Of a DNA stretch of 64,000 nt, positions 1 to 8,456 are shown in pieces. Each line of letters begins with the position of its first letter. Within the stretch, counting starts at the first letter, position 1. The notes below the pieces were generated by a model, which saw nothing but the letters and a program-made list of their open reading frames with translations, was not told the origin of the DNA and ran no database searches. This DNA is from Atopobium sp. oral taxon 810 str. F0209 (GTDB lineage: Bacteria > Actinomycetota > Coriobacteriia > Coriobacteriales > Atopobiaceae). The stretch is taken from NCBI RefSeq assembly GCF_000466405.1, contig NZ_KE952938.1, positions 45,339 through 109,338 on the forward strand, in the 5' to 3' direction. The position numbers and the translations under genes are program-made.

Positions 1-1152
1 AACCGTAGCGCGAAGGGGGGCATAGGCATAATGCACATAAAGAGCGACGGAATTGACAAGAGGTATCTCATAACAAATACGCCACGCCGCTACCACAAAA
101 AGTAAGAACGTTGCTATTGCTACAACTGCACTAAGTCGCGAATTATGACGTGATCTATTTATGTTTGCACGCCAAATTATCCCCATGAGATATGGAATTA
201 AAGCTACACCTAGGGTAAAAGCCATACTCGGATGAGCAAAAACAAGAGCTAATAAACCCGCAAATAAGATGGCGATTTTCCCCAGCTCATATTTCTTTTT
301 TAAGGCATCTTCAGACACCATAACAAACAGAGCGAGAAACGCTGGTAGTAGAACTACGCCAAGAAAAAACGAATTCTTCGCCTGAGGAATAAGAATGTGC
401 CAAGGGAATACTCCAAAGGCAAAAGGAAAAAGCGCTCCCAAACGCAAGGCGAGTGGTTTTTCTTTAAGCGTAGTGCGCAAAAACAAATAAATGCCCGCAG
501 GAAAACAAGGTACGAGTAAAACTGCATTGATAACATTAGCCCCAAACGCCGCATTTTGATTTGTAAAGCCCGTAATCATTGCGGCAAGCACATGCCACGC
601 CGCTGGATAATAAGGCTTCCCCATAATGGATGCATGGGATATATCCTCAAATAAAGAGGAACTAAAGATTGACCATTGACCAGATTTTACATAACGCCAA
701 ACCAAATTGAGATGTTCAGTATTATCTGTTTTCCACGTAAGGGAGGACGGACCATCCAAGGGTCGAAGATAATACAGTCCAAAAACCAAGAGTGCAATCA
801 ACAGATAAGGTAAAAAAACCTTGAGTTCCCCTTTGAAAGAGTTTTGAGATGTGCAAATAGTTCCTAGATGTTGGGACGAAAATTGTAATTCCCCTCTCCT
901 CCGCTGCAGTCGTCTAAAAGCCAGTACCACAGTTGCAAGCAAACACAAAGGAAGTGCCACGCTTACCCAAGAAGCAAAGATTCCAAGTTTTTCAAATACT
1001 ATGCCAACTACCGTGTAAAGCGTTATCGTCACAAGGGGCGCTAAAGCAAGACTGAAAAAACGATCATAATCACATGCTCTTATTAAGAAATAGCCAGGTA
1101 AACATACAAAAACTAGGCAAATAGGCAACGCAAGAAAAAAATGAAGCCACAT
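1..1152 (-). CDS. Polytopic membrane protein, DUF6541-like (3' end outside window)
   Basis: An open frame of 384 codons runs leftward from an ATG at 1152 to the window edge without a stop, so only the N-terminal part is visible. An AAAGGA ribosome site lies 7 bases before the ATG. The protein is strongly hydrophobic, with about eight or nine membrane segments; the first follow directly on the start (MWLHFFLALPICLVF). A long outward-type loop after the third or fourth segment contains LDGPSSLTWKTDN and a PYYPAAWH stretch, as in actinobacterial DUF6541 proteins, which resemble GT-C glycosyltransferases with an acidic residue in the first large loop. I infer a role in building or modifying a cell-surface polymer because of the neighbouring glycosyltransferase genes. 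The family assignment is from memory of family features, not from a search. Confidence 0.7.
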   Translation of the reverse strand, partial: MWLHFFLALPICLVFVCLPGYFLIRACDYDRFFSLALAPLVTITLYTVVGIVFEKLGIFASWVSVALPLCLLATVVLAFRRLQRRRGELQFSSQHLGTICTSQNSFKGELKVFLPYLLIALLVFGLYYLRPLDGPSSLTWKTDNTEHLNLVWRYVKSGQWSIFSSSLFEDISHASIMGKPYYPAAWHVLAAMITGFTNQNAAFGANVINAVLLVPCFPAGIYLFLRTTLKEKPLALRLGALFPFAFGVFPWHILIPQAKNSFFLGVVLLPAFLALFVMVSEDALKKKYELGKIAILFAGLLALVFAHPSMAFTLGVALIPYLMGIIWRANINRSRHNSRLSAVVAIATFLLFVVAAWRICYEIPLVNSVALYVHYAYAPLRATV

Positions 1153-1183
1153 GACAAATTCCTTTGTTTGCAAATACAAAGAA

Positions 1184-1215
1184 GAGAGGATGGCGACAAA
1201 TGTCGTCACCCTCTC
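1184..1215 (-). terminator. Hairpin between ricin/LDT gene and DUF6541-like gene
   Basis: Inverted repeat with arms GAGAGGATGGCGAC and GTCGTCACCCTCTC around a four-base loop (one A-C mismatch and one G-T wobble). Read on the minus strand it is followed by a T-rich stretch (TCTTCTTTGTATTTG). It lies 27 bases after the stop of the ricin/transpeptidase gene and before the downstream start, so it probably ends that transcript or attenuates read-through. Confidence 0.6.
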
Positions 1216-1241
1216 CTCATCTCACATTATAAGCACGACCT

Positions 1242-3905
1242 CTAGTACGAAAGGCAAGTTGTACCACGAGTGATGTTGTCATAGACCCACTTGGCATTGC
1301 CAATCTCTAGACGACAGCAAGCCCCAGACTGACGAGCCCCAAGCTTATTGACATAAGGATACAGAATCTTAGTTTTTGCATAATACAAAAGCGAGTGGAA
1401 ACTAGGCCCCATACCCGGAGTCTTGTAGAATTCCGTCCAGTAATACTCACCAGTTTCATAGATGATGCCATTGGGGCCCATATCACCGTAATAAGCTTTT
1501 TTACCAGATGTCCTGAATAAGCCCTTTGGCGTAGGAGATTCAGGTTTGCCTACTGAACAACGGAAAATTTTATGGGGAACCCAAGTATCATTTTCAAGGT
1601 GGTACACATTGACATAGAAACGACTCTGATCGATGGTAATTATGTACTTGGTACCGCTCGATAGATTATTAATTTTGCGATAAGTCACATAGGTAGAGTA
1701 CTTCCAGTTACTTCTCTTACCCTTTTCATTGACGTAAACATACTTGCCACCACTCAAATCCCAGTGACTTGTATCTTGAATAATCCATTTCTGTGCAGCA
1801 GTATTATTATTTTCCCATTGGTGAACGTTGGCTCCGTCTGCCTTTGAAGCTCCAGAGATATCCAGTACAAGGCCAGATTTAAGGTTTTTGAAGCTTAACC
1901 AACCACCATCAGCAATTTCTACTACCCATTTTTGTGCAGCCGTCCCATTGCTTTGGAATTGACAAACATTAGCTCCTGCCGCACTTGATCCATGATAGAT
2001 TTCAACAAGCTTGTCTGAGTTAGCATTTTTCAGGGTAACAACGTTGTTCCCTACATTAGTTACTTGGAATTTCTGGCTATCAAAATTCCTAAATCTGCCT
2101 GCTGAAATGTTGCCACCATTTTTATTATCTGTACGATTAGCACCAAGCACAGTACCCAGCTGAGAAACAATCTTGTAAGTGCCATCTGCAACAAGCTGAG
2201 CAGGATTAAAAACAAAGTACGAATAAGAGTCTGTAGGCTCATATAACGAAAGGGAACTTCCATCATGAACTTGCCCACTACCTAGACCTAAAACCCTATT
2301 TGGCACTGCAAGGCTATATAATGAAAATGCATTACCATTCCAAGCAAGATCCCACTGATTATGTTCATTAGCTACAGTGGTACTGTCGCCATCTTGAATA
2401 AATCCTTTTTCAGGATTGAAAGTTAACCAACCGCCAGATGCTGCGGTGCGAAAACGATACACATTCTCATATCCATCAATTTTCTTAATTTCAAAGCGCT
2501 GCGCACGAGTGCCATTGGAACTAAACATTCTAACTGCTGTTCCTGAGGTATTTCTGCCAGAAGTAACGTCAAACACCTTGTTTGGATTAATGAAGCTACC
2601 AATGGTATAGATTCCCTCATCAATTAGACTCGTTTTTTGTAAGTTAAAATTCTGAGCGGACGTACCATTCGCTATAAAGCCTTGGAGGTTGATACCACTA
2701 CGATTTTTTCCTCCGCTTACGTCTAACAAAAGACCCGTCGCCTTATTGATCAAGCGAAAGCTTCCATCAGGATTACTGCGCAAAGCCCACTTTTGATTAT
2801 TCAGACCTCGTTTAGAATCTTGGTATACATTAGATCCATTGACGACACTATTTTTCATAGTAAGAACTTTGCCAGTTCCCATCAAATTGATGTAGTAAAA
2901 ACCATCGCCCGCATTTTGCAAATACAGCTTCTGCAACTGTGAGTTTGAGGTTACTTTCTCAAGTTGGACGTTAGCGCCATTTGACTTTGAGCCGCCTTTA
3001 ACGCCAATAGTATAGTTTTGATTATTCGCTGTCGTGATGAAATGAGCGCTAGAAGGCTTATCAATGTCACTTACTGCAACCTCAGGATGCGCTTTGTAAA
3101 TATAAAAACGCTGCGCCTGAGTATTATTGGATTGGTAAAGTTGAACATTGGATTCATTTTCAACCCGACCACCATATACATCAATAACAAGATTCTTATT
3201 AAGTTTAGAAACAAGGTTATACGCACCATTGGAAAGAGACTTCAAAAACCAAAGCTGAGCATCACAATCTTCTTTCTCAGCATCGATTTCAATATTTGCT
3301 TTAACAATACCCTGCTCCCCAGTGACCTGTAACATCAATTTGGTACCGTGCTTAGCAATGGTGTAATACCCATTGCCTTTGTGGACAAAATCCCACTGCT
3401 GAGCGGCAGTATTGTTATTTTCATAAAGCTGAACATTTGCATGGCTATATTCTTTGTTATGCCAAACATCTACAACCTTGGAAAGACCTTTGTAATTTCC
3501 AGAGCCAATTACATAGGTGCCATCCTCAAGGGGCGGCTCTACCTCATCAGCATCAATTGCATTTGACTTCTCATCTTCTAAAGAAGCAGGAACTTCCTTT
3601 GCGTTCTCAGTAAATTCTCTATTCAAATTTTCAGTTATTTGATTGTCTTCATGAGCTGAATTTTCAACATCCGAATTAGAAAGAACATCACTTCCAACTA
3701 CAACAGAATCAGAACTTTTGAACTCAGTAGATGCCACCGATGGAGCTTCAGCAACTACAGCTGAATCTCCATAAGCCATGCTGCTAGCAGCTGTGGCCGC
3801 CTCTCCCTGGCTATCAGTTTCTGCAAAAGCAAGGACCGGGGCAGCAGCTCCTAGGGCAAAAGCTAAACCGCATACTACAATAGATTTTTTTAAGTTCTTG
3901 TGCAT
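1242..3905 (-). CDS. Secreted ricin-type lectin repeat protein with C-terminal L,D-transpeptidase (YkuD) domain
   Basis: 887 residues. A signal peptide (MHKNLKKS, then a hydrophobic core ending AFA, cut near residue 29) is followed by an acidic Ser/Thr/Glu-rich linker to about residue 125. Next come roughly ten or eleven ricin B-type (beta-trefoil) repeats marked by QxW-like motifs (AAQQWDF, NQKWALR, AAQKWVVE, AAQKWII) to about residue 720. The last 150 residues are a YkuD fold: His837 in a SFHSLLYY segment and a catalytic Cys within SGACCRL (860-866), followed by NAKWVYDN. The usual SHGC signature is altered to SGAC. L,D-transpeptidases cross-link peptidoglycan or attach proteins to it; the lectin repeats probably bind wall glycans. 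It is followed by a hairpin and preceded by GGAAGG at the start. A wall-maturation enzyme tethered to a surface glycan is the most likely role. Confidence 0.88.
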   Translation of the reverse strand: MHKNLKKSIVVCGLAFALGAAAPVLAFAETDSQGEAATAASSMAYGDSAVVAEAPSVASTEFKSSDSVVVGSDVLSNSDVENSAHEDNQITENLNREFTENAKEVPASLEDEKSNAIDADEVEPPLEDGTYVIGSGNYKGLSKVVDVWHNKEYSHANVQLYENNNTAAQQWDFVHKGNGYYTIAKHGTKLMLQVTGEQGIVKANIEIDAEKEDCDAQLWFLKSLSNGAYNLVSKLNKNLVIDVYGGRVENESNVQLYQSNNTQAQRFYIYKAHPEVAVSDIDKPSSAHFITTANNQNYTIGVKGGSKSNGANVQLEKVTSNSQLQKLYLQNAGDGFYYINLMGTGKVLTMKNSVVNGSNVYQDSKRGLNNQKWALRSNPDGSFRLINKATGLLLDVSGGKNRSGINLQGFIANGTSAQNFNLQKTSLIDEGIYTIGSFINPNKVFDVTSGRNTSGTAVRMFSSNGTRAQRFEIKKIDGYENVYRFRTAASGGWLTFNPEKGFIQDGDSTTVANEHNQWDLAWNGNAFSLYSLAVPNRVLGLGSGQVHDGSSLSLYEPTDSYSYFVFNPAQLVADGTYKIVSQLGTVLGANRTDNKNGGNISAGRFRNFDSQKFQVTNVGNNVVTLKNANSDKLVEIYHGSSAAGANVCQFQSNGTAAQKWVVEIADGGWLSFKNLKSGLVLDISGASKADGANVHQWENNNTAAQKWIIQDTSHWDLSGGKYVYVNEKGKRSNWKYSTYVTYRKINNLSSGTKYIITIDQSRFYVNVYHLENDTWVPHKIFRCSVGKPESPTPKGLFRTSGKKAYYGDMGPNGIIYETGEYYWTEFYKTPGMGPSFHSLLYYAKTKILYPYVNKLGARQSGACCRLEIGNAKWVYDNITRGTTCLSY

Positions 3906-4028
3906 GAATACTTATCCTTCCTGCACAGACCGACGTTATCATCCAGTCTTTACAAAGTTATGAAGATAGTAACACAAAACCTATGCGCAACTTATTATTT
4001 CGGCGCTTTCAAGGAGAAGATTAGTAAA

Positions 4029-6182
4029 TTAGTAACCTTGTTTTTTTATAAAACGATATGTACGTGCACGATTTTCTTTATCACGATAGGCATACCATTG
4101 ATTCGCTTTCTTAAGATTCTCGTCTAATGCCACACACTTATTGTCCAGAACCTCCTCAATAGCCTGAACTGTTTCATCAACATTTTGCCCCATAGATCCA
4201 GGCAAATCCGTATTGAAATCTATATAACTCCCTACGTATTCAAGGAAATCTGCCTGATCGAATTGGTAATAGACTACTGGCTTATTCTGATATAAAACAT
4301 CCCAACACACACTGGAATAATCCGTTACCAGCATTGAGCATTCCATGATGAGCTCATTGAGTGGACGTTGTCCTAATGGCACCAAATGTATGCGCACATT
4401 ATCACTTTGAAATGCCTCAGTAAACTCATTGATTTTGGGGTGTATAAAAAAATATAAGCTAGCATCGTATTCTTCAAGAAGGGACTGAAGATGTTCATTA
4501 TGCAAGAGTTGAGAATATGCTCTGAAATACTCACTTGTAGTAAAAACATCCATACTCTGTTCTTCGAGCCAAGGACGCCAAGTAGGCATAACAAGTATCA
4601 TAGGATGCTGTATATCAGCATGATTCTCAATCACATCCCAACGTGATAAACCTAATACTGCAACCTGCTGCTTTGCATAACCAAAGTAATCTACAATTAT
4701 TTGCCGCTCTGCCTCGGATGAAGTAAGAAAGTATTTTATAGGACTTGAATTACTTGCACCAAAACCCTTATCTACGCGCTTCATCGCAATGACGCCATGC
4801 TGTAAAAACAGCATATCTTTCTTCCGCATGCGCGATTGAATGATGTTGGGCATAGCGCGCCATTGATAGAGATGCTGGCTGGAGTCAGATCCGATATAAA
4901 GATTCGCCAGAAGCGAATAAAGGAGATGACGAAAACCCATAAAATTCAATATATGACGACCGTACTTTTTTAATTTTGCATAAGCCGACGCATTTTTATC
5001 TATAACATAATAGATGTCTTTATTCTCGGTAGTCGGTAGCTCATCCATGCAATATCGGAAAAAGTAGTAACCATTATCCTCTGCAAGCGAGCAAAACTTC
5101 TCGTATACCAACCAAATATTTCTTTTCCCTATAATTTCTTTTACGACAGGAGCAAGCAAAACCGCTAATAGTGAGCGCATTCTCGTAGCAAAACTGTCAT
5201 AGATAGACGATGGCCTACAGGTAAAAGCAAGGCGTCCAGCTTTTGCTGTTGCGTAGGGAAAAAAGATTAACCCGTCCGGGAGTTTCACTCGAGTACCATG
5301 CAAAATAAAACGATGCGTTATTTTTTTGGGAACCTTGACGTACACACGATAGGATTTTCCACCTTTTGAAACTGTGACAAAAAAATCCCAGTATATTTCC
5401 TGTACTCCTAATTTATCAGGGAAAAAAGAAGTAGAAATGATAGTTCGATCAACCTGTACTTTAATTTCCACTTTTAATTCATGAACAAGAACTTCCGAAA
5501 CACTTCTATATACCAATTCCAGACCACTACAAGAAAACTCCGTTTTTGGAATTGCCACTTGTATAGAAACTTTACCTCCCAAGCCACAGCTCAAAGAGAG
5601 TAATTTGCCAAACAGATAATTTGAGGGAACCTCATCCTCCCAAGAAGCTAGGAGCGATAATGTGCGATTGCCTTTCTTTGCGTAGGGCGTAACTGCAAGC
5701 GCACTTTCATTTCCCACCTGATGTGAAAATGTAGGATAGGGAGCTTCGTGGAAAGCTTCTGTTATAAGCGATGGGTAGTAATCCGCAGCATAATCACAAT
5801 AACTGGTATTACTTTGTAATGGCAGAGATAAACTGTATGAAAAAAACTGATCGCCTTTTTGATCTGACACAAGCAGACCAAATGAAGCACGTCTAATATC
5901 ATTTTCACAAAAATATCTAAGACAATTTCGTAGGTCAAGCGAAATTAAATGCGAACTAATGACCACATCTGTAAGCTCTTGTGCCCAAAGTACCTTTTCT
6001 CGTTTTATCAGATAAAGCCACATATGATCGCGCAAGTCGAACTCGCGAGGAAATCTAATTTGAAGTAACTCCTCTTCGCAAGAAACCTCAACTACCAGTG
6101 TGCGTAGCTGAGCACGCGCCAGTTCCGTTGAAACAAAATCTACCGACTCTGCGATTAAAGCAGCGTCTTTATAAAAGTTCAT
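4029..6182 (-). CDS. CDP-glycerol glycerophosphotransferase, TagF/TagB-like
   Basis: About 717 residues, transferring glycerol phosphate (or ribitol phosphate) from the CDP-activated form onto a growing teichoic-acid-like chain at the cytoplasmic face. The N-terminal 310 residues are beta-rich and not recognisable. The C-terminal transferase domain (about 320-710) carries the family landmarks: QHGV near 462, LTSSEAE, LGLSRWD, MPTWRPWL, HPKINEF and VTDYSS near 619. I prefer the ATG at 6182 over the upstream TTG at 6191 because AGGTGGA sits 10 bases before it. It lies 14 bases after the tagD stop, so tagD and this gene form one leftward operon. The acceptor and whether it is a primase (TagB) or polymerase (TagF) cannot be told from sequence. 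Confidence 0.88.
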   Translation of the reverse strand: MNFYKDAALIAESVDFVSTELARAQLRTLVVEVSCEEELLQIRFPREFDLRDHMWLYLIKREKVLWAQELTDVVISSHLISLDLRNCLRYFCENDIRRASFGLLVSDQKGDQFFSYSLSLPLQSNTSYCDYAADYYPSLITEAFHEAPYPTFSHQVGNESALAVTPYAKKGNRTLSLLASWEDEVPSNYLFGKLLSLSCGLGGKVSIQVAIPKTEFSCSGLELVYRSVSEVLVHELKVEIKVQVDRTIISTSFFPDKLGVQEIYWDFFVTVSKGGKSYRVYVKVPKKITHRFILHGTRVKLPDGLIFFPYATAKAGRLAFTCRPSSIYDSFATRMRSLLAVLLAPVVKEIIGKRNIWLVYEKFCSLAEDNGYYFFRYCMDELPTTENKDIYYVIDKNASAYAKLKKYGRHILNFMGFRHLLYSLLANLYIGSDSSQHLYQWRAMPNIIQSRMRKKDMLFLQHGVIAMKRVDKGFGASNSSPIKYFLTSSEAERQIIVDYFGYAKQQVAVLGLSRWDVIENHADIQHPMILVMPTWRPWLEEQSMDVFTTSEYFRAYSQLLHNEHLQSLLEEYDASLYFFIHPKINEFTEAFQSDNVRIHLVPLGQRPLNELIMECSMLVTDYSSVCWDVLYQNKPVVYYQFDQADFLEYVGSYIDFNTDLPGSMGQNVDETVQAIEEVLDNKCVALDENLKKANQWYAYRDKENRARTYRFIKKQGY

Positions 6183-6196
6183 AAGAAACAATCCAC

Positions 6197-6625
6197 CTAA
6201 GACTGAAGTCTGCTTTTTACGTCGGTAGTAGAAATACCTTCTGTGCGATCTAAATAGACCACATCACAGTATTCCTTGAGATACTCAAAACGATCAGAAC
6301 CAGCCCAGTCACCACCCATTACCACGGTATCAATGTGATACTTTTGTACGTCCTCAATCTTTTGTTCCCAGCTTTTCTCGGGAATTACGAGGTCAACATA
6401 ACGGATAGCCTCAAGCATCTCTTTGCGCGTCTCATAGTCATAAAACGAAGTTTTGCCTTTGCCTGCATTGAATTCGTCAGTCGAGAGAGCCACCACAAGA
6501 TAATCACCAAGTGCCGCTGCACGCCGAAGTAGGCGGATATGACCGTAATGCAGCAAATCAAAGGTGCCATAGGTCAACACACGCTTAAGACCAGTATATT
6601 CACCGTTTCCAGAAAAATAAGGCAT
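6197..6625 (-). CDS. tagD: Glycerol-3-phosphate cytidylyltransferase
   Basis: 142 residues. Makes CDP-glycerol from CTP and sn-glycerol-3-phosphate, the donor for the TagF-like enzymes in this window. The nucleotidyltransferase signature GTFDLLHYGH (HxGH motif) lies about 28 residues from the start, and the C-terminal RTEGISTTD matches the RTxGISTTxI motif of the family. The ATG at 6625 is preferred, since GGGGAAGG lies 7 bases upstream; a TTG at 6649 would give eight extra residues. Length is slightly above the usual 130 residues because of a 12-residue N-terminal extension. First gene of a two-gene leftward operon. Its promoter region includes the first copy of the 58-bp direct repeat, 52 bases upstream. 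Confidence 0.93.
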   Translation of the reverse strand: MPYFSGNGEYTGLKRVLTYGTFDLLHYGHIRLLRRAAALGDYLVVALSTDEFNAGKGKTSFYDYETRKEMLEAIRYVDLVIPEKSWEQKIEDVQKYHIDTVVMGGDWAGSDRFEYLKEYCDVVYLDRTEGISTTDVKSRLQS

Positions 6626-6676
6626 TGGCCGCCTTCCCCAAGTCTTCAAGTATTCGCAGATAAATCAACGCACATA

Positions 6677-6734
6677 TTCTACCATCCCTCCCCCAAAGCA
6701 TCCGCCTTAACCTATACTCGGATTAACAGAAAAC
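6677..6734. repeat. 58-bp perfect direct repeat, left copy
   Basis: Identical over 58 bases to 8380-8437 (offset 1703); the bases on each side differ. It begins TTCTACCATCCCTCCCCC and ends GATTAACAGAAAAC. It lies upstream of tagD, while the other copy lies just upstream of the rightward transferase gene at 8457. A TATACT hexamer inside could be a -10 element for rightward transcription. Confidence 0.97.
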
Positions 6735-7125
6735 CAGAAAGACGTACCTAGACCAACTGCAAAAGCCTAGGAACAGCCAGAGGTAGTAATGGTAAAGACA
6801 TTGCCCTAAATCGTAGCCATCCGAGGAAGTTCGTTTTACATCTTTAAAGTAGAGTTTCTTGAATAGGACAGCTTCAATCGGTGACACAAAATTGTGCGAG
6901 GAAAGTGAAACCCAGTCTATTTATTGTATAAGTTTCGCTATTTCACAATATTTCAATCATTAGCCTGCATATTTACTCATATTAGGAAAGTTGCAGGAAA
7001 GTTAGAAACCAACCAAAACCAGGCAAAAGAAAGTTACGGGCAATCAATATGACGACACTATAAAGCCTTTACCTGCTCGTATTCTGCAGATGGGCGGCGT
7101 AAAGAAAGTTGTGGGAAAGTTAGCT
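6735..7125. other. Non-coding stretch inside the 58-bp repeat-flanked segment
   Basis: No gene is recognisable. Five copies of GAAAGTT occur between 6986 and 7121. In one rightward frame two of them read RKVAGKLE and another KESCGKV, which may be scraps of a broken coding sequence. A perfect 9-bp inverted repeat (GGCGTAAAG / CTTTACGCC, 7096-7132) overlaps the stop of the adjacent pseudogene and could form a transcript-end hairpin, though no T-run follows. Confidence 0.5.
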
Positions 7126-8173
7126 TTACGCCCAAATAGGCACGTACCGCATATATCGAGGAGCAGTTGACGGATCAACTGGCTTTATTAATTCCGCATC
7201 CACTGTCGCCGCAAGCAGCTTCGAGACGGTAGATTGGCTAGGCCCCCCTTCACCAAAACGAGAGCGGAGCGACTTGTTAGTCATAACATCACCATTCGTG
7301 AAGCAGATGCACGCATGCCAATAGCATGCCATCATGCGATCCCAAGCATCCATCGAACGGTAAGGTACATAGGACATGAGGGATACCCTCAGGCTTCCTC
7401 CAGCTCCCTCATATTCAACTACCTTCGGTGCAGGAAGATACGATGCTTCACACGAGGAGATAATCTTATCCCATCCAGTACCAAGCTCCTCGCAAAAACG
7501 GAAGCGCCTCATAAGGCTGGCAAGACGTTGATTCCTAGACTTAGGTGGGTTATCCACCAGACGCATGAGATCGACAAGCAACCTCCTGCTGGGACTGAGG
7601 CATCGGAGCGTTGAGAAGCTCAAAGTACTTTGGGTAGTCAAGTAGTGAGAGCACATCGGGTAGTACAAGCCCACCTTTCGCAGTAACGCTCTCAAAATCT
7701 GACTTAGTAATGCGATCCCAAACCTCAGATTCGACAGTCGGATACTCCCGCAATTTTTTTGTGTAGCTGCCAACCCTGACATACGGAATCCCCTCGAAGT
7801 CAACCGTGTGATAGAAGGCTGCACGCACCATGAGCACTGTGACGTGCTTGCCATCAATCTCTGCCTCCATAAACTCAAAAGAGGCATTATCCGTAAGCTA
7901 GTGATGGAGCCAATTCTCAAGCTCCTCATTGCCCCTCTTTTCGAGCCTATAGCAAAACGAACTGCCCGTCACCTCGTGTGTCTCGTCATCTATGCCCCAC
8001 ACTATATAAGCAGTCGAAACGCCAAGTCTGCATGCGGAGTTTGCCAAAGCACTCACTCTCTGCCCAATCATCTCTGGGTTAGAATTATTTGACTTGAACT
8101 CAATCCACTCGGTTTCCGAATCGTGATGACGAAGCTCTTCTACAAGCAACGCAATGTCAATGTCTGTGCTCAT
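7126..8173 (-). pseudogene. Decayed AlbA_2 / RecG-like ATP-binding regulator
   Basis: Three leftward pieces of one gene. The N-terminal part (from the ATG at 8173) reads TEWIEFKSNN and YIVWGIDDETHEV, the AlbA_2 (Schlafen AlbA) nucleic-acid-binding domain. An in-frame TAG at 7898-7900 interrupts it; the same frame continues with SFEFMEAEIDGKHVTVL and IPYVRVGSYTKKL to about 7600. The C-terminal part resumes in another frame as DNPPKSRNQRLASLMRR and CEELGTGWDKI, ending YVPIWA at 7126. About 150-200 residues expected between MPQS and NPPKSRN are missing, so there is also an internal deletion. Intact members are putative transcription regulators or Schlafen-like defence proteins. The whole remnant sits between the 58-bp direct repeats. 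Confidence 0.85.
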
Positions 8174-8379
8174 ATACCATTCCGCATCCATGTGATAACA
8201 ATTCATAATTAATTCTATCGCAGAGCGAAACGCTACCGACGGGGGTAACATTCCAATAAACAGACTGATATGAGAAAACCGAGGAGCCAGCTAGTTCCCA
8301 CACAAACATCGTCACAACAATAGACCCCTTTTCCCAAACTAAACCACGGAAACGGGAGAAATTCACTGCAAAAGTCAGG

Positions 8380-8437
8380 TTCTACCATCCCTCCCCCAAA
8401 GCATCCGCCTTAACCTATACTCGGATTAACAGAAAAC
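8380..8437. repeat. 58-bp perfect direct repeat, right copy
   Basis: Second copy of the 6677-6734 sequence, ending 19 bases before the GTG start of the 8457 gene and therefore likely to hold its promoter. Removing one copy and the DNA between leaves a normal divergent spacer of about 129 bases between tagD and the 8457 gene. Confidence 0.97.
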
Positions 8438-8456
8438 ACATCATGAAGGGACTGGC

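Noticed and set aside
1242..3905. Ricin-like toxin
   Set aside because: Only the lectin repeats are shared; there is no ADP-ribosyl or N-glycosidase domain, and the C-terminus is a wall transpeptidase.
7234..7614. 126-codon rightward frame inside the AlbA_2 remnant
   Set aside because: It is the antisense of the clearly homologous leftward pseudogene pieces.
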